Shown: piece after piece, positions 60,636-64,000 of the stretch
Numbering within the stretch: position 1 is the stretch's first letter
Layout: every line of letters starts with the position of its first letter
Translations under genes and position numbers: made by a program
Notes under the pieces: generated by a model
Databases searched by the model: none
Told to the model about the DNA's origin: nothing
What the model saw: the letters and a program-made list of their open reading frames with translations, nothing else
Origin: Deltaproteobacteria bacterium
Lineage (GTDB): Bacteria; Desulfobacterota; Desulfuromonadia; Desulfuromonadales; Geopsychrobacteraceae
Direction: 5' to 3'
Assembly (NCBI GenBank): GCA_024280335.1
Contig: JAJRQI010000054.1
Span: forward strand, 1-64,000
Length of the DNA: 64,000 nt

Positions 60636-61715
60636 TTGAGACGTAAAAGCCGTCAGATAAAATTGGGAGGTCTGGCCATCGGGGGGGATGCGCCGGTCAG
60701 TGTACAGTCGATGTGCAATACCGATACCCGCGATGTCGTTGCGACCTTGGCGCAGATCAGTGCCTTGCAGGAGGTCGGTTGTGAAATTATCCGTTGCGCC
60801 GTGCCGGATCAGCAAGCCGCGGAGGCCCTGGGGGCGATCAAGCAGGGCTGCCGGATTCCCCTGATTGCCGATATCCATTTCGATTACAAGCTGGCGCTGA
60901 CAGCGGTGGCGCAGGGGGTCGACGGTCTGCGGTTGAACCCCGGCAATATCGGTGAGCGCTGGAAGGTTGCCGAAGTGGTCAAAGCCTGCGCCGAACGGCA
61001 GCTGCCGATCCGCATCGGTGTCAACGGCGGTTCGCTGGAAAAAGAGTTGCTGCAGAAGTACGGTCAGCCCAGCGCCGAAGCGATGGCGGAGAGCGCTCTG
61101 GGGCATATCCACCTGCTGGAAGAGCTGAACTATCAGCAGATCAAGGTCAGCCTTAAAGCCTCCAACATCCGCCGCACGGTCGAAGCCTATTGGCGGTTGG
61201 CCACCCAGGTCGACTACCCGCTGCATATCGGCATCACCGAAGCCGGGACCACTTGGGCCGGGACCATCAAGAGTGCGGTCGGCCTCGGCAGCCTGCTCTA
61301 CGAGGGGATCGGTGATACCTTGCGTGTCTCCCTGACCGGCGATCCGCTCGAAGAGGTGCGGGTCGGCTACGAAATCCTCAAATCTCTCGAACTGCGCGAG
61401 CGAGGTCCGGTGTTCGTCAGCTGCCCAACCTGCGGTCGCTGCCAGATAGACCTGATCGACATCGCCGAAGAGGTTGAACAGCGCCTGTACGATCTGCCGA
61501 AAGCATTAACTATTGCGGTGATGGGCTGTGTGGTCAACGGTCCCGGCGAAGCCCGCGAGGCCGATCTGGGCATCGCCGGCGGCAAGGGGCAGGGCATCCT
61601 GTTCAGGCGCGGTGAGGTAGTGCGCAAGGTGCCGCAGAGGGAGTTGGCCGATGCGCTGGTGGCGGCAGCCTGGCAGATGGTCGAAGAGTTGGCGGATCAG
61701 GAGAAGTTGAAGTAG
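60636..61715 (+). CDS. ispG: 4-hydroxy-3-methylbut-2-en-1-yl diphosphate synthase IspG
   Basis: The 359-residue MEP-pathway enzyme reduces MEcPP to HMBPP with an iron-sulfur cluster. It begins LLRRKSRQIKLGGLAIGGDA; QSMCNTDTRD and NPGNIGE belong to the TIM barrel, and the cluster cysteines lie in SCPTCGRCQID and MGCVVNGPGEA. The TTG at 60636 is chosen because AAAGGAG lies 8 bases upstream. An in-frame ATG-less extension to 60540 is unlike the family. Confidence 0.94.
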   Translation: MRRKSRQIKLGGLAIGGDAPVSVQSMCNTDTRDVVATLAQISALQEVGCEIIRCAVPDQQAAEALGAIKQGCRIPLIADIHFDYKLALTAVAQGVDGLRLNPGNIGERWKVAEVVKACAERQLPIRIGVNGGSLEKELLQKYGQPSAEAMAESALGHIHLLEELNYQQIKVSLKASNIRRTVEAYWRLATQVDYPLHIGITEAGTTWAGTIKSAVGLGSLLYEGIGDTLRVSLTGDPLEEVRVGYEILKSLELRERGPVFVSCPTCGRCQIDLIDIAEEVEQRLYDLPKALTIAVMGCVVNGPGEAREADLGIAGGKGQGILFRRGEVVRKVPQRELADALVAAAWQMVEELADQEKLK

Positions 61716-61822
61716 ATTCTGCTGTTGGAACCGTTTCTGGTCGGATGTTTAGTGCATCTGTACCGCTGGAGTTGTGAGGGGTACAGCTGTGGGGATCTCA
61801 GGCAATAAGGTGGATGATTTGT

Positions 61823-61870
61823 AAAAGCTGCTTTTCAGCTTGATGCTGAAGGGCGGCTTTTGTTTTTTTG
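61823..61870 (+). terminator. Terminator after ispG
   Basis: AAAAGCTGCTTTTCAGC and GCTGAAGGGCGGCTTTT pair with a few mismatches and are followed by TGTTTTTTT. It lies 107 bases past the ispG stop. Confidence 0.6.
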
Positions 61871-61985
61871 GGGGGGGGAGTTGGTGCTCCTGAAAAATGA
61901 GGAGCCATTTACAGGGGGGGTATCTTCTTGATCAACATCATTTTGATAAAAATTGAAATTATAGTATCGAAGTGGTACCATTTTC

Positions 61986-62177
61986 ATGCCTAGAAAAATC
62001 AGACAACTGATCAAGGAGTTGGAGCAGGCTGGATTCATCAACCGGGGTGGAAAGGGAAGCCATCGTAACTTTCTGCATGTCAAAGGGGTTGTGCTGACCT
62101 TGTCAGGAAAGAGCGGTGATGATGCAAAAATCTACCAGGAAAAGCTTGTGCGGCAGAAGATCGAGGAGGCCAGATAA
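61986..62177 (+). CDS. hicA: HicA-type mRNA interferase toxin
   Basis: The 63-residue dsRBD-fold protein starts MPRKIRQLIKELEQAGFINR and has the catalytic histidine in GKGSHRNFLH (H26). It is the toxin of a HicAB pair. Toxin-first order is normal for this type. An AT-rich region before it (61930-61980) probably holds the promoter and operator. Confidence 0.93.
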   Translation: MPRKIRQLIKELEQAGFINRGGKGSHRNFLHVKGVVLTLSGKSGDDAKIYQEKLVRQKIEEAR

Positions 62178-62530
62178 TGAAAGCGCGCGATAGTTATTTA
62201 AAACTCGTTGAATGGTCTGAGGAAGATCAGTGCTATGTCGGCTCGGTCCCTGGCTGGCTGAGTGCTTGTTGCCATGGTGATGATGAAGAACAGGTTTATC
62301 ATCAGCTTTGTCATATTGTTGATGAGTGGATTGAAATTTATCAGCAAGATGGAAAGCAGTTGCCGCCAGCAACCGCAGGTAAAAAGTTTTCCGGCAAGTT
62401 TCAACTGCGTGCTGGAAGTGATCTGCATCAAACGCTGGCAATCAGGGCATTGCAGTCGGGTGACAGTTTGAATTCTTTTTGCGTTAAGTTGTTGAATGCG
62501 GCGGTTGGGGCGGGGAAACCGACAGGTTGA
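62177..62530 (+). CDS. hicB: HicB antitoxin
   Basis: The 117-residue protein has an N-terminal degenerate RNase H-like domain (YLKLVEWSEEDQCYVGSVPG, then GDDEEQVYHQL) that blocks HicA. Its C-terminal ribbon-helix-helix (KFQLRAGSDLHQTLAIRALQ, SLNSFCVKLL) should bind the operator. Its start shares a base with the hicA stop (TAATG), giving coupled translation. Confidence 0.93.
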   Translation: MKARDSYLKLVEWSEEDQCYVGSVPGWLSACCHGDDEEQVYHQLCHIVDEWIEIYQQDGKQLPPATAGKKFSGKFQLRAGSDLHQTLAIRALQSGDSLNSFCVKLLNAAVGAGKPTG

Positions 62531-62598
62531 GGGTTGGATGATGATGAGATTTCTTTCCGCAAAAGATCTGCCCCGGCGGCCTTCTTAAAGCAATAAAA

Positions 62599-62644
62599 CA
62601 GCAGCGTCCCCTTATGCTTTGCAGCAGCGTCCCCTTATGCTTTG
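62599..62644 (+). repeat. Perfect 23-bp tandem duplication
   Basis: CAGCAGCGTCCCCTTATGCT (then TTG) occurs twice without a gap. It marks a junction just upstream of the glycosyltransferase fragment, in the 378-base gap after hicB. Confidence 0.85.
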
Positions 62645-62832
62645 ACTTGCCGACAGCGCAACATGACCGCTGCTTTTATCGTGACTTCGATGATCTGGTC
62701 GTGCGTTTGACGCAGCTGTGTTGTGATGTAGAAACCTCGCGCCGCGAGAAGCTGTCGTCGCTGGTTGCTCGATATGACTGGAGAGTGATGGCTGCGCGGT
62801 ATGATGATCTGTTTGCGGGGCTGCTCGGGTAA
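62614..62832 (+). pseudogene. C-terminal remnant of a GT4-type glycosyltransferase
   Basis: The 72 residues read RDFDDLVVRLTQLCCDVETS, then LSSLVARYDWRVMAARYDDL and FAGLLG. This matches the last helices of group 1 glycosyltransferases (R-Y-D-W...A..Y..LF). The nucleotide-sugar binding part is missing, and the fragment begins at the tandem duplication. It probably has no function. Confidence 0.5.
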
Positions 62833-62908
62833 AAGGATCTGTAACTTCAGCTTTCTACAGCATGCGATTTCAGGCACTTAACTTGAAGTTACCCAGAACC
62901 TGCAATTT

Positions 62909-63682
62909 TCAATACAGAAAATGTTTAATCTTCTCCCCCTTCTCGCCGATCTCGGTCATCGCATCGATGCCGATCGTCAAATGGCTGTCTGCCCAATTCT
63001 GGGTCACCTGCAGATCCGATTCCTCGGTTTTTACCCCTTCGGGGGTGAGGGGCACATCTGAAACCAGCAACAGCGCACCGCGGGCGATGACGTTGTAGTG
63101 GCCGACGATAAAGATGGTTGCGTTCTCCATGTCGATGCCGATACTGGTCATCTTTTTCAGTTTCTGCAGAAAATCCTGGTCGTGCTCCCAGATACGGCGA
63201 TTGGTTGAATAAACCACTCCGGTGCGGTAATCGTGGCCATGTTCGAGGATCTTCTCGGAAACAAATTTGTGCAGCTTGAAAGATGGCAGCGCCGGAACTT
63301 CAGCGGGAAAATAATCGTTGCTGGTCCCCTCGCCACGAATGGCGGCATTCGGTAGAATGAAGTGACCGATCTCGGTCGATTTCTTCAGCCCGCCGCATTT
63401 GCCGAGAAACAGTACACCTTTCGGTTGTATGGCACTGAGCAGGTCCATGATGGTGGCCGCGTTCGCCGAACCGATGCCGAAGTTGATAATGGTCAGGCCG
63501 CTGCTGTTGGTTGCTGCCTGCATCGGTTTGTTTATCCCCAAAATATCGCAACGGAAGATTTCCGCGAATTTGTCGACATAGTGCCGGAAGTTGGTCAGCA
63601 GGATGTAGTCGCCGAAATTGTCGAGCGGCATCCCGGGGTAGCGTGGCAGCCAGTTTTTGGTGATCTGCAGACGGTCAACCAT
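62909..63682 (-). CDS. amn: AMP nucleosidase, short form
   Basis: The 257-residue member of the nucleoside phosphorylase fold cleaves AMP to adenine and ribose-5-phosphate. It has NWLPRYPGMPLDNFGDYILL, FGIGSANAATI, GKCGGLKKSTEIGHFILPNA, GTSNDYFP and SIGIDMENATIF, where the Met-Glu pair binds ribose. Length equals the short bacterial family (about 258) with the start at 63682; the frame extends further to 63910 without family similarity. AAGGGAC precedes the start. Divergent from proS. Confidence 0.92.
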   Translation of the reverse strand: MVDRLQITKNWLPRYPGMPLDNFGDYILLTNFRHYVDKFAEIFRCDILGINKPMQAATNSSGLTIINFGIGSANAATIMDLLSAIQPKGVLFLGKCGGLKKSTEIGHFILPNAAIRGEGTSNDYFPAEVPALPSFKLHKFVSEKILEHGHDYRTGVVYSTNRRIWEHDQDFLQKLKKMTSIGIDMENATIFIVGHYNVIARGALLLVSDVPLTPEGVKTEESDLQVTQNWADSHLTIGIDAMTEIGEKGEKIKHFLY

Positions 63683-63912
63683 AAAAAGTCCCTTGGCGTC
63701 GTAAAGGTCAAAAGTGTCCTTAAAGGGTAGGTGGTGGCGGAGATTTATCAAGGTTTCTTGAGTCCGTAGGGCTATATGGCGATATTTTCTGTGGATACCT
63801 TGAATAGTGTTGAGACGGCAAGTGGCTTGCTTTTGACCGTAAAACGCGTTAATTTTCCATTTTTCGATTCTTGCCCTATTTCTGTACCGAAAGAGAACAG
63901 GACCAGTCAACC

Positions 63913-64000
63913 ATGCGCTATACCCAGTACCTTTTACCGACCCTGAAAGAGAACCCGGCCGATGCCGAGGTGATCAGCCATCAGTTGATGATGCGTGCCG
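63913..64000 (+). CDS. proS: Prolyl-tRNA synthetase, 5' part
   Basis: The first 29 codons, [20 protein letters not shown] then SHQLMMRA, match the start of bacterial-type ProRS. The gene runs out of the window. It charges tRNA-Pro. No strong Shine-Dalgarno is visible, only GAACAGGACC upstream. Confidence 0.88.
   Translation, partial: MRYTQYLLPTLKENPADAEVISHQLMMRA

Overview
The window looks like part of a chromosome from a Gram-negative, mid-GC member of the Desulfuromonadales/Geobacterales (class Desulfuromonadia). This is inferred from gene content, not from a marker phylogeny: rubredoxin, ElbB, a polyfunctional glycogen cluster with a GH57 enzyme, an LbtU-like porin, many single-domain response regulators, sigma-54 signalling and the short AMP nucleosidase. 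Genes are dense and often overlap by 4 bases (ATGA). TTG and GTG starts are used in several places behind clear AGGAGG sites.

Layout. 1-660: two decayed gene fossils (a transposase C-terminus and an HlyD-type membrane-fusion protein). 0.66-9.6 kb: housekeeping genes (lipA, rubredoxin, elbB, HTH-cupin regulator, HAD phosphatase, rluD, pgeF, trkH-trkA). 9.7-19.5 kb: an accessory, defence-like island with an HNH nuclease, a RapA/SNF2-type helicase, a truncated dinD, a REP-associated transposase embedded in REP sequences, a beta-class N6-adenine methyltransferase, a DUF1016/YhcG PDDEXK nuclease and a type III Res-like helicase-nuclease. 19.6-30.0 kb: a minus-strand alpha-glucan cluster (nucleotidyltransferase/PMM-like, GH57, galT, GH13-GlgA fusion); malQ lies apart at 55.3 kb. 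30-48 kb: regulators, DNA repair (UvrD/Rep, uvrC), NudC and Nudix hydrolase, polyamine synthesis (speA, speE), a proC broken by an in-frame TAA, and transporters.

48.3-54.3 kb: a signalling block (hybrid histidine kinase, NtrC-type regulator, pseudo-receiver, chemotaxis receptor) with a near-consensus sigma-54 promoter in front of the last two genes and two direct repeats further upstream that could bind the NtrC-type protein. 54.4-64 kb: lipoprotein, malQ, response regulator, porin, rlmD, ispG, hicAB, a glycosyltransferase fragment, AMP nucleosidase and the start of proS.

Intergenic space is rich in repeats of at least five kinds: a GTCATTCCCGCG-type element (four copies), RAYT-associated GTAGGG REPs (six copies), an inverted repeat that twice begins directly after a stop codon, heptamer tandem arrays (two) and a CCACCAAGACGCC inverted repeat. 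The most promising system is the 10.2-19.5 kb helicase-methylase-nuclease island. The sigma-54-driven pseudo-receiver and receptor operon is the second candidate.
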